From: an uncultured Veillonella sp.
Lineage (GTDB): Bacteria; Bacillota; Negativicutes; Veillonellales; Veillonellaceae
NCBI GenBank assembly: GCA_900552445.1
Contig: URZS01000104.1
Coordinates: 1 to 5,129, forward strand
Direction: 5' to 3'
Length of the DNA stretch: 5,129 nt
A model generated the notes under the pieces. It searched no databases. It saw nothing but the letters and a program-made list of their open reading frames with translations, and was not told the DNA's origin. The position numbers were made by a program, and so were the translations under genes. How positions within the stretch are numbered: the stretch's first letter is position 1; every line of letters begins with the position of its first letter. Positions 1 through 5,129 of the stretch are shown piece by piece.

Positions 1-1070
1 TTGTAGCCCGCTTGTTGGCAGGGCGGTTTATAAGTGTTTTAGGCTGTCATAAAATGCTGTATCTTGGTCTATTAATCTATTTAATATCTACAGCTATGTA
101 CTTCTACACACCTAATTTATTGATACTTGATAGTGTTCGTTTCTTAAATGGTTTTGCTTACGGTATTACATCTACAGCTACAAGTACAATCGTAGCCGCT
201 ATTATTCCAATGTCACGTCGTGGTGAAGGGATTAACTACTATGGCTTATCTACCTCTCTAGCCGCTGCTGTAGGCCCGTTTTTAGGCATTTTAATGCTTC
301 ATAGTCTTGGGTATGACTTTATCATTGCCTTTTGTGTAGGTCTTATCGTTCTTTGTGGTATCGGTTCTGTTATTATGAAGTTTGACGAACCTAAGCTCGC
401 TATTGATTCAGAAGCGCATAAGGGAATTAGGATTTCTGATTATATTGAGCCACGCATGAATTCCATTAGTCTTGTATCTATGCTTGTAGGTTTTGCCTAT
501 TCTGGTGTTATCGGCTTTATGGCAGCGTACACAAAAGATTTAAATCTTATTATGGCAGGAACATTTTTCTTCGTTGTGTATGCCGTAGTCATTACTATAA
601 CAAGACCGTTACTTGGTATTCTCTTTGATATGAAAGGGGAAAATTTTGTTCTCTATCCTTGTTTCGTATCCTTAGCGCTTGGTATCTTCTTGTTATCCAT
701 CGCTCATTCTACATGGCTCGTGCTTTTGTCTGCTGTATTTGTTGGCCTTGGCTATGGTACATTTATGTCGAACGGACAAGCAGTAACTGTTAAAATTGTA
801 CCTGTTCACCGCATTGGTGTTGCTACATCTACGTACTTCATAGCCTTAGATATGGGGCTAGGCTTTGGTCCTTATATCTTGGGTGCTATTAAAGAGGTTG
901 TAGGCTATACAAGCATGTTCCATGTAACTGTTGTTGTAGCACTTCTAGCTCTTGTTGCTTACTATTTCTTCTACGGTCGTTATGTAGGTACTGAAAAAGA
1001 TCTTTCCTTGAAAGCTCGCGCTGAAGAAGAACGAATTAGAAATCGTCAAAATAATGGTCAGCTTGCATAG
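1..1070 (+). CDS. MFS transporter, 5'-truncated (C-terminal ~355 residues)
   Basis: An inner-membrane secondary transporter of the major facilitator superfamily; the substrate is unknown. The reading frame is open from base 3 to the TAG at 1068-1070 and enters from outside the window, so the TTG at base 12 is not the real start. About 355 residues remain, and roughly 50-70 residues (helices 1-2) are missing. Numbering from base 3, residues 5-14 fit the cytoplasmic loop 2-3 (degenerate motif A). About ten hydrophobic helices follow, with a hydrophilic central loop near 126-152. RFLNGFAYG (46-54) resembles motif B in helix 4. LAAAVGPFLG (86-95) resembles the helix-5 motif C of proton-coupled drug exporters. 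RPLLGILFD (201-209) is the second-half copy of motif A. The tail (about 327-355) is charged and cytoplasmic. Motif C hints at a drug/H+ antiporter-like exporter, but metabolite or siderophore export is equally possible. Family assignment is secure; specific function is not. Confidence 0.9.
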   Translation, partial: VARLLAGRFISVLGCHKMLYLGLLIYLISTAMYFYTPNLLILDSVRFLNGFAYGITSTATSTIVAAIIPMSRRGEGINYYGLSTSLAAAVGPFLGILMLHSLGYDFIIAFCVGLIVLCGIGSVIMKFDEPKLAIDSEAHKGIRISDYIEPRMNSISLVSMLVGFAYSGVIGFMAAYTKDLNLIMAGTFFFVVYAVVITITRPLLGILFDMKGENFVLYPCFVSLALGIFLLSIAHSTWLVLLSAVFVGLGYGTFMSNGQAVTVKIVPVHRIGVATSTYFIALDMGLGFGPYILGAIKEVVGYTSMFHVTVVVALLALVAYYFFYGRYVGTEKDLSLKARAEEERIRNRQNNGQLA

Positions 1071-1146
1071 CGATTAACCTGATACATATAATAATCTTAT
1101 ATTTTAAATAATTAAGTAGATTAAATAAAATCAGTAATCCAAATTT

Positions 1147-1183
1147 AAAGGACTATACGAGATAACTCGTATAGTCCTTTTTT
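1147..1183 (+). terminator. Strong intrinsic terminator between convergent genes
   Basis: A perfect 15-bp inverted repeat (arms 1147-1161 and 1166-1180, starting AAAGGACTATACGAG) encloses a 4-nt ATAA loop. On the plus strand it runs directly into six T residues (1178-1183), a classic Rho-independent terminator 76 nt after the MFS stop codon. Read on the minus strand the same hairpin follows pepT, but its downstream tract (TTTAAATTT) is a weaker U-run. It is therefore a clear terminator for the MFS gene and a likely, less efficient one for pepT. The AT-rich stretch 1071-1146 shows nothing else. Confidence 0.92.
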
Positions 1184-1218
1184 CTATGGGCGTACCCACA
1201 TATTGTTTTAGTATTCTT

Positions 1219-2442
1219 TTATTTTTCGATGTTTACAATGTTAACGATAACTTCAACAGCTTTTTTCATATCATCGATACATGCAAATTCATGGCGACCG
1301 AGTAGGTTTTCTACGCCTGTAAAGATATTTGGTGTAGGAATGCCCATGAAAGAGATTTTAGATCCATCTGTACCGCCGCGAATAGGATCGCAAAGAGGAG
1401 TGATACCTGCTTTTTCCATCGCTGCTTTAGCTACATCTACGCACTCCATATTATCTTTGATGACATCGTACATGTTGTAATATTGGTCTTTTACGGATAC
1501 TTCACATACTTCGCGGCCATAAATATCGTTTAATGTTTGACCTGCTTGTAAGAAGAAGGCTTTTTTCGCTTCAAATAACTCTTTATCGTGGTCGCGGATG
1601 ATATAGTTCATTTTACCAGTGTCTACTTGGGTTTCCATGCTCATTAGCATGAAGAAACCTTGGCGTCCACAAGTGTATTCAGGAACAGCAGCACCTGGTA
1701 GTAAAGCATCGAATTGCATAGCTAATTTTGCACAGTTAATCATAATGCCTTTTGCCGTGCCTGTGTGAACAGATACACCTTTAAGGGTAACGGTACCGCC
1801 AGCAGCATTAAATGTTTCGTATTCAAGCTGACCGAGGCTTTCACCATCGATGGTGTAAGCATAATCTACAGGGAATTGTTTAACATCAAAGTGGTCAGCG
1901 CCGGTACCGATTTCTTCATCTGGACCGAAGGCACACATGATTTTGCCGTGTTTGATTTCAGGATGAGCTACGAGGTAGGCGAGGGCTTCCATGATTTCGC
2001 AGATGCCAGCTTTGTCGTCACCGCCTAGTAGTGTAAGACCATCGGTTACCACCAAGGATTTACCAATATAGTTCTTTAAATTAGGGAAATCTGCACGACG
2101 TGTGTAGATTTGATGTTCTTCGTTGAGGCAAATATCGCCGCCATCGTAGTTTTCTACGATGCGAGGTTTGATATTTTCTGCATTGTAATCAGCTGTGTCC
2201 ATATGAGCAATGAAGCCGATAGCAGGGGCTTTTTCGTCTGTATTAGCATTGAGTGTACCGATAACAAAGCCGTTTTCACGATTATAAATGACTTCGTCTA
2301 AGCCGATTGCTTTTAAATCGGGAACGAGTACGTTCGTTGCAAAATCTACTTGTGATTGCGTACTAGGAATAGTAGTGCTTTCCTCATTAGACCGGGTGTT
2401 TATACTTGTGTAGCGGACAAAACGTTCAACCATTGATTCCAT
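1219..2442 (-). CDS. pepT: Peptidase T (tripeptide aminopeptidase)
   Basis: A cytoplasmic zinc aminopeptidase of the M20 family that removes the N-terminal residue of tripeptides. The chosen start is the ATG at 2442-2440, which follows AAGGAGG (2456-2450) at a 7-nt spacing. This gives 407 residues, against 408 for the E. coli enzyme. An in-frame ATG 13 codons upstream (2481) has no such site and adds a non-homologous MYNRYVYLQGGFI extension. The metal and catalytic residues of the family are visible: H80 and D82 in AHMDT, D142 in GGDDKAG, the E176-E177 pair in PDEEIG, D199 in TIDGE and H384 in GRHEF. The segment between about 205 and 320 fits the M20 lid/dimerisation domain, including the GVSVHTGTAKG stretch. 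All expected residues are present, so the enzyme should be active. The gene is divergent from an oligopeptide transporter gene and converges on the MFS gene. A promoter and a leader palindrome lie upstream. Confidence 0.97.
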   Translation of the reverse strand: MESMVERFVRYTSINTRSNEESTTIPSTQSQVDFATNVLVPDLKAIGLDEVIYNRENGFVIGTLNANTDEKAPAIGFIAHMDTADYNAENIKPRIVENYDGGDICLNEEHQIYTRRADFPNLKNYIGKSLVVTDGLTLLGGDDKAGICEIMEALAYLVAHPEIKHGKIMCAFGPDEEIGTGADHFDVKQFPVDYAYTIDGESLGQLEYETFNAAGGTVTLKGVSVHTGTAKGIMINCAKLAMQFDALLPGAAVPEYTCGRQGFFMLMSMETQVDTGKMNYIIRDHDKELFEAKKAFFLQAGQTLNDIYGREVCEVSVKDQYYNMYDVIKDNMECVDVAKAAMEKAGITPLCDPIRGGTDGSKISFMGIPTPNIFTGVENLLGRHEFACIDDMKKAVEVIVNIVNIEK

Positions 2443-2449
2443 AATAAAG

Positions 2450-2456
2450 CCTCCTT
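2450..2456 (-). promoter_or_regulatory. pepT ribosome binding site
   Basis: On the minus strand AAGGAGG lies 7 nt before the ATG at 2442-2440. It is a near-perfect Shine-Dalgarno sequence. It decides the start codon, because the longer in-frame start at 2481 has no comparable site and lies upstream of this one. Confidence 0.9.
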
Positions 2457-2474
2457 GTAAGTAAACATACCTGT

Positions 2475-2507
2475 TATACATGGCAGTATTCGATACTGAT
2501 ACATATA
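2475..2507 (-). promoter_or_regulatory. Imperfect palindrome in the pepT leader (operator or leader hairpin)
   Basis: Two 15-nt arms (2475-2489 and 2493-2507) flank a 3-nt centre. The inner core is perfect: CAGTAT, TCG, ATACTG. Over the full arms, 11 of 15 positions are Watson-Crick symmetric. In the minus-strand transcript two more pair as G-U, leaving only a 2x2 internal mismatch. The element lies between the predicted pepT transcription start (about 2521) and the ribosome binding site. It could be a repressor operator or an mRNA leader hairpin. I recognise no known regulator consensus in it. Confidence 0.45.
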
Positions 2508-2527
2508 GCGATTCTTAATTTACTTTC

Positions 2528-2556
2528 ATTGTAGAACAGGGGCGCTAAAATTGCAA
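2528..2556 (-). promoter_or_regulatory. pepT promoter (sigma-70 type)
   Basis: Read on the minus strand, TTGCAA (2556-2551) and TACAAT (2533-2528) are separated by exactly 17 nt. The -35 box matches consensus at 5 of 6 positions, as does the -10 box. Transcription would start near 2521, giving a leader of about 78 nt before the pepT ATG. This is inferred from sequence only. Confidence 0.72.
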
Positions 2557-2610
2557 AATAATTATTTATAGATGAAGCGATATTTTATTCGCATAACGCA
2601 TAGAAAACCA

Positions 2611-2639
2611 TTGAACCATACATAGTACCATGTTAGTAT
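2611..2639 (+). promoter_or_regulatory. Promoter for the OPT transporter gene (extended -10)
   Basis: TTGAAC (2611-2616) is followed after 17 nt by TAGTAT (2634-2639), preceded by TG one base upstream (2631-2632) as in extended -10 promoters. The match to consensus is only moderate, 4 of 6 in each box. The start point would be near 2646, giving a leader of about 44 nt. It lies back-to-back with the pepT promoter, with about 54 bp between the two -35 boxes. An alternative -10, TATAAA at 2637-2642, would need a 20-nt spacer. Confidence 0.5.
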
Positions 2640-2676
2640 AAAGGTGAATAGTTATACGTTTGTACTTTTTTATGTT

Positions 2677-2682
2677 AGGAGG
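2677..2682 (+). promoter_or_regulatory. OPT transporter ribosome binding site
   Basis: AGGAGG lies 7 nt upstream of the ATG at 2690-2692. It fixes the start there rather than at the in-frame ATG at 2660, which has no Shine-Dalgarno sequence and would put this site inside the coding region. Confidence 0.9.
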
Positions 2683-2689
2683 TTTTACT

Positions 2690-4624
2690 ATGTCGGACGA
2701 AACTCGTTCAATTCCGCCCGTAGAACCAGTCTTGGATCCTAAGAAGGATTACGTAGAGATTAACTCATATGTAGTATTCTGGGGCCTATTCTATGCGGCA
2801 ATTTTCACACTGGCCGTAGGTTATCTATGTTTGAAAATTGGTCAAACAGTAGATGCCTTTGCACCAGTATCTGTACTTGCAATGGGTACAGCAGTTATCT
2901 TGAAACGTAAGAATGCTTTTGCTGAAACGGTTCACATTCAGGCTATCGCTAGTTCTAGTACGAATACATTAGCAGGCGCTATGTTCTTCTTGCCAGCGCT
3001 ATACATTTGGAATGTTACGGATGTATCCTTTGTGCAAATGGTGATTCCTATTATCCTTGGCGGCGTTTTAGGTGTTTTATTATGCGTTATGTTCCGTCGC
3101 TACTTCGTTGAGGAAATGCACTATGTGTATCCGTTCCCAGGTGGTCGTGCTGCTGCAGAAGTATTGATGAGTAATGAAGGTAGTAAAGCTAAGCTAATGA
3201 TTGGCTCTGGTCTCATTGCTCTTGTGTATGACTTCATTCTTAATAGCTTAGGCTGGTGGGAAGAGGTTATTCGTACTACTACCTTTAAATGGGGTACAGC
3301 TCTCGCTGATCAAACTAAATTGACTGCAGCCGTAGATACTGACGCAGCATTGCTTGGCCTTGGTTACTTTACAGGCCTTCGTTATGCAGCGATTATCGCA
3401 GCTGGTTCCTTCTTCTCTTGGTTCGTATGTATTCCAATCGTGTACTATTTAGCTCCTGAACATATCATGCAAATTGGCGGTCAAGCTGTTCCTTTAGCAG
3501 AGGCTCCGATTCGTAAGGTGTTCCTTGATTATGTTCGTCATATTGGTATCGGTATGCTCGCTATGGCAGGTATCATCGGTCTACTCAATATGTCTAAAGT
3601 CGTAGCTAGCGTTGTTAAAAATGCGGTGCTTGATATCTTTAGCTCTAAATCTACAGATGTTAATTTACTTCGTACACAACGTGACGTTCCTACATCTTGG
3701 ATTGGTGCCGGCATCTTGTTGTGTACAGTTCTATTCGCTGCATATTTCCACTTTATGTATGCTGAAAGCTTTACACAAACAATCGTAGCATTCTTGATCG
3801 TTCTTATTATGTCCTTCCTATTATCTGTAGTAGGTATTAGTTCTATCGCCTATACAGGTACAGAACCAGTATCTGGTATGACAATCTTTATGATTATCAT
3901 CTCCGCTGTATGCTTAACAGCAGCAGGCATGACTGGTAAAGTAGGTATGATTGCAGTTCTTATGATGGCATCCTTTATCGGTACAACTATCGGTATGGCT
4001 GGTAACTTCATGTCTGAACTTAAAGTAGCTCATATGACAGGTGCTACACCTAAGAAAATGGAACAATGGCAAATCGTTGGTACCATTCTTTGTGCAGTCC
4101 TTTCTGTAGGCGTTATGATCCTCTTGAACGACGCATATGGCTTCGTAGGAGACCATGCATTAAATGCACCACAAGCAAACGCTATGGCTGCTATCATTGA
4201 GCCAATGATGACTGGTGGTAGTGCTCAATGGCCTCTATACATGGCTGGTGCATTATTCGCAGTTATCTTGTGGATGATAAAAGTTCCACCTTTGGCATTT
4301 GCTTTGGGTACTTACTTGCCAATGGAAATCAACACACCATTACTTATCGGTGGTTTGATTGCATACTTCGTACAAAATAGTACAAAAGATAAAGCGTTGG
4401 CAGATCTTCGCTTCGCTCAAGGTAGTACAATTGCCTCCGGTCTCGTAGCTGGCGGTGCTATTGGCTCCTTGTTCAGTGCCGTACTTCGTATTGCTGGTAT
4501 TGATGTATTTGCAGAAGCTTGGGTTGAAACTCCAGAAGCAACATACCTCAGTATTGTAATGTACTTATTACTTTGTGTATTCTTGTACAAAGTAGCTATG
4601 TACGTAAAAGCTAAAAAAGCGTAA
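2690..4624 (+). CDS. OPT-family oligopeptide transporter
   Basis: An inner-membrane transporter of the prokaryotic branch of the OPT (oligopeptide transporter) family, thought to import short peptides by cation symport. It has 644 residues from the ATG chosen by its AGGAGG site, about the usual length for bacterial members. A short charged N-terminal tail (1-25) precedes many hydrophobic helices. Recognisable family stretches are YPFPGGRAAAEVLM (147-160), GYFTGLRYAA (225-234), TGTEPVSGMT (389-398), GNFMSELKVAHMTGATPKK (438-456), GTYLPMEINTPLLIGG (540-555) and the Gly-rich ASGLVAGGAIGS near 582-593. The stop is followed within 6 nt by a terminator, so the gene is the last or only one of its unit. 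Its divergent partner is pepT, which supports peptides as substrate. Some OPT relatives (YSL type) carry metal chelates, so peptide specificity is inferred from family and context. The frame is intact with no sign of damage. Confidence 0.93.
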   Translation: MSDETRSIPPVEPVLDPKKDYVEINSYVVFWGLFYAAIFTLAVGYLCLKIGQTVDAFAPVSVLAMGTAVILKRKNAFAETVHIQAIASSSTNTLAGAMFFLPALYIWNVTDVSFVQMVIPIILGGVLGVLLCVMFRRYFVEEMHYVYPFPGGRAAAEVLMSNEGSKAKLMIGSGLIALVYDFILNSLGWWEEVIRTTTFKWGTALADQTKLTAAVDTDAALLGLGYFTGLRYAAIIAAGSFFSWFVCIPIVYYLAPEHIMQIGGQAVPLAEAPIRKVFLDYVRHIGIGMLAMAGIIGLLNMSKVVASVVKNAVLDIFSSKSTDVNLLRTQRDVPTSWIGAGILLCTVLFAAYFHFMYAESFTQTIVAFLIVLIMSFLLSVVGISSIAYTGTEPVSGMTIFMIIISAVCLTAAGMTGKVGMIAVLMMASFIGTTIGMAGNFMSELKVAHMTGATPKKMEQWQIVGTILCAVLSVGVMILLNDAYGFVGDHALNAPQANAMAAIIEPMMTGGSAQWPLYMAGALFAVILWMIKVPPLAFALGTYLPMEINTPLLIGGLIAYFVQNSTKDKALADLRFAQGSTIASGLVAGGAIGSLFSAVLRIAGIDVFAEAWVETPEATYLSIVMYLLLCVFLYKVAMYVKAKKA

Positions 4625-4629
4625 TAATT

Positions 4630-4676
4630 ACCGCCTTTACCAAGTTTTATCTATGTTTGGTGAAGGCGGTCTTTTT
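4630..4676 (+). terminator. Intrinsic terminator of the OPT transporter gene
   Basis: A 14-bp stem (arms 4630-4643 and 4657-4670, beginning ACCGCCTTTACCAA) has a single T-G wobble and a 13-nt loop. It is followed by CTTTTT (4671-4676). It begins 5 nt after the stop codon. GC-rich stem base plus T-run is the standard Rho-independent layout. Confidence 0.92.
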
Positions 4677-4681
4677 ATTAT

Positions 4682-4729
4682 TAGTTTTAGTCGTAGTCAT
4701 AGTCATAGTCATAGTCATAGTCATAGTCT
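4682..4729. repeat. Hexanucleotide tandem repeat (TAGTCA)n
   Basis: Units of 6 bp in register: a degenerate TAGTTT (4682-4687), TAGTCG (4688-4693), five perfect TAGTCA copies (4694-4723), and a last unit TAGTCT (4724-4729). The array starts just after the terminator T-run and ends about 80 bp before the predicted -35 box of the next gene. It lies in non-coding DNA. A 6-bp period would not change a reading frame, so any effect of copy number would be on spacing or DNA shape. Translating it gives a Ser-His repeat, which I do not believe is expressed. Confidence 0.88.
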
Positions 4730-4809
4730 TATTCCTGTGGCTATTAATTATTTCTTCGGTATAGCTAAAAACTATGTGAGTCTAAAACCTATTTATATGA
4801 TTGGATTTA

Positions 4810-4838
4810 TTGACCTCAACTATATCGAATGTTATCAT
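4810..4838 (+). promoter_or_regulatory. Promoter for the solute-binding lipoprotein gene
   Basis: TTGACC (4810-4815) and TATCAT (4833-4838) are separated by 17 nt, each matching sigma-70 consensus at 5 of 6 positions. Transcription would start near 4845, leaving a leader of about 114 nt. Further TATAAT hexamers at 4844-4849, 4881-4886 and 4898-4903 lack good -35 partners at the right distance, but the region is very AT-rich and other starts are possible. Confidence 0.6.
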
Positions 4839-4844
4839 AATAGT

Positions 4845-4866
4845 ATAATATCTCTTGAGGTATTAT
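4845..4866. promoter_or_regulatory. 22-bp near-perfect palindrome at the predicted start site (candidate operator)
   Basis: The arms ATAATATCTC (4845-4854) and GAGGTATTAT (4857-4866) surround a 2-bp TT centre, and 9 of 10 positions are symmetric. The one mismatch is a T-G pair. It covers about +1 to +20 relative to the predicted transcription start, a typical repressor position. The very short centre suits a dimeric DNA-binding protein better than an RNA hairpin. I do not recognise the regulator. Confidence 0.5.
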
Positions 4867-4920
4867 TTTTATTATGTTCATATAATATAAGTATAGATAT
4901 AATAGTTGATTAAAGAGAAC

Positions 4921-4942
4921 TCCTGTTTCTAAGTACACAGGA
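4921..4942 (+). promoter_or_regulatory. Small hairpin just upstream of the lipoprotein gene RBS
   Basis: TCCTGT (4921-4926) and ACAGGA (4937-4942) can form a 6-bp stem with a 10-nt loop, ending 6 nt before the AGGGG Shine-Dalgarno sequence (4949-4953). There is no T-run, so it is not a terminator. It may affect translation or mRNA stability, or may be chance. Confidence 0.25.
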
Positions 4943-4958
4943 TTGAGTAGGGGCAATT

Positions 4959-5091
4959 ATGAAATTTAAGAAAATCGCAGCTCTGTTAGGAGCTTTCACC
5001 ATTGCTAGCAGCTTGTTTATCGCTGGTTGTGGCAATACAGGTACGAGTCAAAAGACTTGGCGCGTCGGTACTGATGCGACCTATGCACCAT
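4959..5091 (+). CDS. Amino-acid ABC transporter solute-binding lipoprotein, 3'-truncated
   Basis: The first 44 codons of an extracytoplasmic solute-binding protein, probably family 3 (polar or basic amino acids, glutamine, cystine). The ATG at 4959 follows AGGGG (4949-4953) at 5 nt. The product opens with a lipoprotein signal peptide: basic MKFKK, a hydrophobic core (about 6-22) and the lipobox IAGC with the acylated cysteine at residue 24. After a short Gly/Thr/Ser linker comes WRVGTDATYAP (34-44), the usual first beta strand of this family, commonly followed by Phe-Glu. Real genome ends at 5091. The TAG read at 5091-5093 combines one genomic T with AG from sequencing adapter, so this is not a natural stop or a pseudogene; the T fits the first base of the expected Phe codon. 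Permease and ATPase genes would be expected beyond the contig end. The exact substrate cannot be told from this fragment. Confidence 0.85.
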
Positions 5092-5129
5092 AGATCGGAA
5101 GAGCGTCGTGTAGGGAAAGAGTGTAGATC
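5092..5129. other. Illumina TruSeq adapter contamination
   Basis: From AGATCGGAAGAGC at 5092 to the end, the 38 bases match, as I remember it, the Illumina TruSeq universal adapter in the orientation read at the 3' end of read 2: AGATCGGAAGAGC, then GTCGTGTAGGGAAAGAGTGT, then AGATC. It is not genomic DNA and should be trimmed from the record. Confidence 0.97.

Noticed and set aside
1187..1198. Small TGGG/CCCA hairpin just after pepT as its own terminator
   Set aside because: Only a 4-bp core stem, and on the minus strand it is followed by A residues rather than a T-run.
1229..2301. Three plus-strand open frames (1229-1480, 1765-2028, 2110-2301) opposite pepT
   Set aside because: They lie antisense to an intact, well-conserved peptidase gene, have no ribosome binding sites and give no recognisable protein.
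2443..2481. Longer pepT start at 2481 (13 extra residues)
   Set aside because: The extension includes the ribosome binding site of the inner ATG, and the inner start gives 407 residues, matching the family length.
3914..4156. Minus-strand 80-codon open frame inside the OPT transporter gene
   Set aside because: It is a Cys/His-rich antisense frame of a conserved membrane protein gene, with no start signals. The Cys/His content is a codon shadow, not a zinc-binding protein.
4682..4729. CRISPR array
   Set aside because: The units are contiguous 6-mers without spacers, so this is a microsatellite.
4653..4913. An 86-codon plus-strand open frame containing a Ser-His repeat
   Set aside because: It starts inside the terminator hairpin loop, has no ribosome binding site, and its His/Ser repeat is simply the hexamer microsatellite translated. 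It then runs through the predicted promoter and palindrome.
4839..4958. Riboswitch or T-box leader before the lipoprotein gene
   Set aside because: The leader is short and AT-rich, and shows no T-box sequence, terminator/antiterminator pair or aptamer core that I recognise.

Overview
This window looks like a fragment of a low-GC chromosome from a Gram-negative-type Firmicute. Veillonella (Negativicutes) is my best guess. That rests on the AT-rich composition, strong AGGAGG-type ribosome binding sites, gene content and the general look of the proteins, and no marker gene settles it. The window appears to be a whole assembly contig: the first gene is cut at the left edge, and the last 38 bases are Illumina TruSeq adapter rather than genome.

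Layout. (1) Bases 1-1070, plus strand: the 3' part of a major facilitator superfamily (MFS) transporter gene, holding 10 of about 12 membrane helices. It ends in a very strong hairpin terminator (1147-1183). (2) Bases 1219-2442, minus strand: complete pepT, peptidase T (aminotripeptidase), converging on the MFS gene. (3) Bases 2443-2689: a divergent promoter region. It holds a near-consensus pepT promoter, a weaker extended -10 promoter for the plus-strand gene, and an imperfect palindrome in the pepT leader. (4) Bases 2690-4624, plus strand: a complete prokaryotic OPT-family oligopeptide transporter, followed by an intrinsic terminator (4630-4676). (5) Bases 4677-4958: a non-coding stretch with a hexanucleotide tandem repeat, a good promoter and a 22-bp palindrome near the predicted transcription start. 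(6) Bases 4959-5091: the first 44 codons of a solute-binding lipoprotein of an amino-acid ABC transporter, cut off by adapter. Its apparent stop codon is an artefact.

The central pair makes biological sense together. The OPT protein would import short peptides and PepT would release the N-terminal residue of tripeptides in the cytoplasm, and the two genes share one divergent promoter region. The last gene would add amino-acid uptake. I see no undescribed system here. The most useful observations are the adapter contamination, the two candidate regulatory palindromes and the hexamer repeat.
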